A program made the position numbers and the translations under genes. A stretch of DNA of 64,000 nt, from positions 1 to 64,000 of the forward strand of contig QCFD01000002.1 in NCBI GenBank assembly GCA_003278445.1, in the 5' to 3' direction. Below are positions 63,770 through 64,000 of this stretch, piece after piece. Origin of the DNA: Prochlorococcus sp. AG-363-B05 (GTDB taxonomy: Bacteria > Cyanobacteriota > Cyanobacteriia > PCC-6307 > Cyanobiaceae). The notes under the pieces are model-generated. The model was not told where the DNA came from and made no database searches. It saw only the letters and a program-made list of their open reading frames with translations. Each line of letters opens with the position of its first letter. Positions within the stretch are counted from its first letter, which is position 1.

Positions 63770-64000
63770 TTACCTATTTGCATACTTCATCAACAAGAGT
63801 CCTGTAATACTTGAAATAAAAACAGGCGACCAAGCTGCTGAAATATGAGAAATGGAGCCCTTTACACCAAGTGAACTAAAGGTGAAGCTTAATATATAAT
63901 AGAATAGAATTAATATGATACTTATACCAAAACCTTGGGTTCCGTTAGTCTTAGAATTAGGAATTGAAGCCAAGCTACTCCCAATCAAAGAAAATACAAT
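63770..64000 (-). CDS. LptF/LptG-type permease, C-terminal part (5' end outside window)
   Basis: The minus-strand frame continues past position 64000 without a stop and ends at 63770. The visible about 76 residues show the C-terminal pattern of YjgP/YjgQ lipopolysaccharide-export permeases: FSLIGSSLASIPNSKT, then GFGISIILILFYYILSFTFSSLG, then ISAAWSPVFISSITGLLLM. The family moves LPS or lipoprotein outwards with LptBC. The gene is partial here and neighbours a GT-C-like protein, suggesting an envelope-related region. Confidence 0.7.
   Translation of the reverse strand: MVFSLIGSSLASIPNSKTNGTQGFGISIILILFYYILSFTFSSLGVKGSISHISAAWSPVFISSITGLLLMKYANR

Overview
The window is a 64 kb chromosomal segment of a marine picocyanobacterium, most likely Prochlorococcus of a low-light type. 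The evidence is a Pcb chlorophyll a/b antenna gene (22470-23528), very AT-rich non-coding DNA, tightly packed short-spaced genes, cyanobacterial/plastid-lineage families (DUF3318, CGLD27/Ycf36, DUF3685/Ycf55-like, DUF3727, AcsF, CcsA) and many TTG/GTG starts. No phage, transposon, CRISPR array or rRNA was found. Genus-level assignment is inference from gene content, and GC was not counted.

Layout. 1-8.3 kb is accessory-like: a cut-off TauE/SafE permease, several tiny single-pass membrane proteins, a PRPP-type phosphoribosyltransferase, an Nramp-related transporter with an altered metal-site motif, and a three-gene ABC-2 exporter. 8.4-17.9 kb is mostly core: a hydroxyisobutyrate-dehydrogenase-like gene, a Ycf54-like small protein and a plant-type ferredoxin facing acsF (chlorophyll E-ring cyclase), carB, then a compact run DUF3318-rsfS-CGLD27-asparaginase and the initiator tRNA-Met with a terminator. 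17.9-26.5 kb is the most distinctive part. It holds a Rieske mononuclear-iron oxygenase with an unusual stem-loop before its start, an orphan ABC ATPase, a zinc-ribbon membrane protein and a thioredoxin-fold protein. These are followed by the pcb antenna gene with a clear terminator, a Crp/Fnr regulator, a ferritin and an iron-type ABC ATPase. Pigment oxygenation, antenna and iron handling thus sit side by side.

26.7-32.6 kb has nth, two atypical SDR/epimerase genes, a double GNAT, a broken glutaredoxin-like frame, pgsA and hisA. 32.6-43 kb is a long plus-strand series: DUF3685, a thylakoid thioredoxin-like protein, a CofE-like protein, a GNAT-like protein, ruvX, DUF3727, a YqeG-type HAD phosphatase, proB, lpxD, leuB and a proteobacterial-type phosphoribulokinase. 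43.6-53.9 kb has accD, a class I aldolase with a bidirectional-looking terminator shared with purQ-purS, a COG0523 metallochaperone GTPase carrying a DNA-level (CATGGT)n histidine-aspartate tract, a pentapeptide-repeat lumenal protein, a UPRT-like gene, ilvD and CIA30. 53.9-61.9 kb is central carbon and pigment/cytochrome metabolism: pgl, gnd, glgC, hemA, glpX, rpe and ccsA. The right edge holds a GT-C-like membrane protein and the C-terminus of an LptF/LptG-type permease.

How the parts fit: hemA and acsF feed chlorophyll synthesis, and a possible chlorophyll-modifying Rieske enzyme together with Pcb would make the divinyl-chlorophyll a/b antenna. glpX, prk, rpe and the class I aldolase belong to the Calvin cycle, whereas gnd/pgl and glgC handle night-time sugar oxidation and glycogen. 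None of the regulatory claims could be tested here; all calls rest on reading the sequence.
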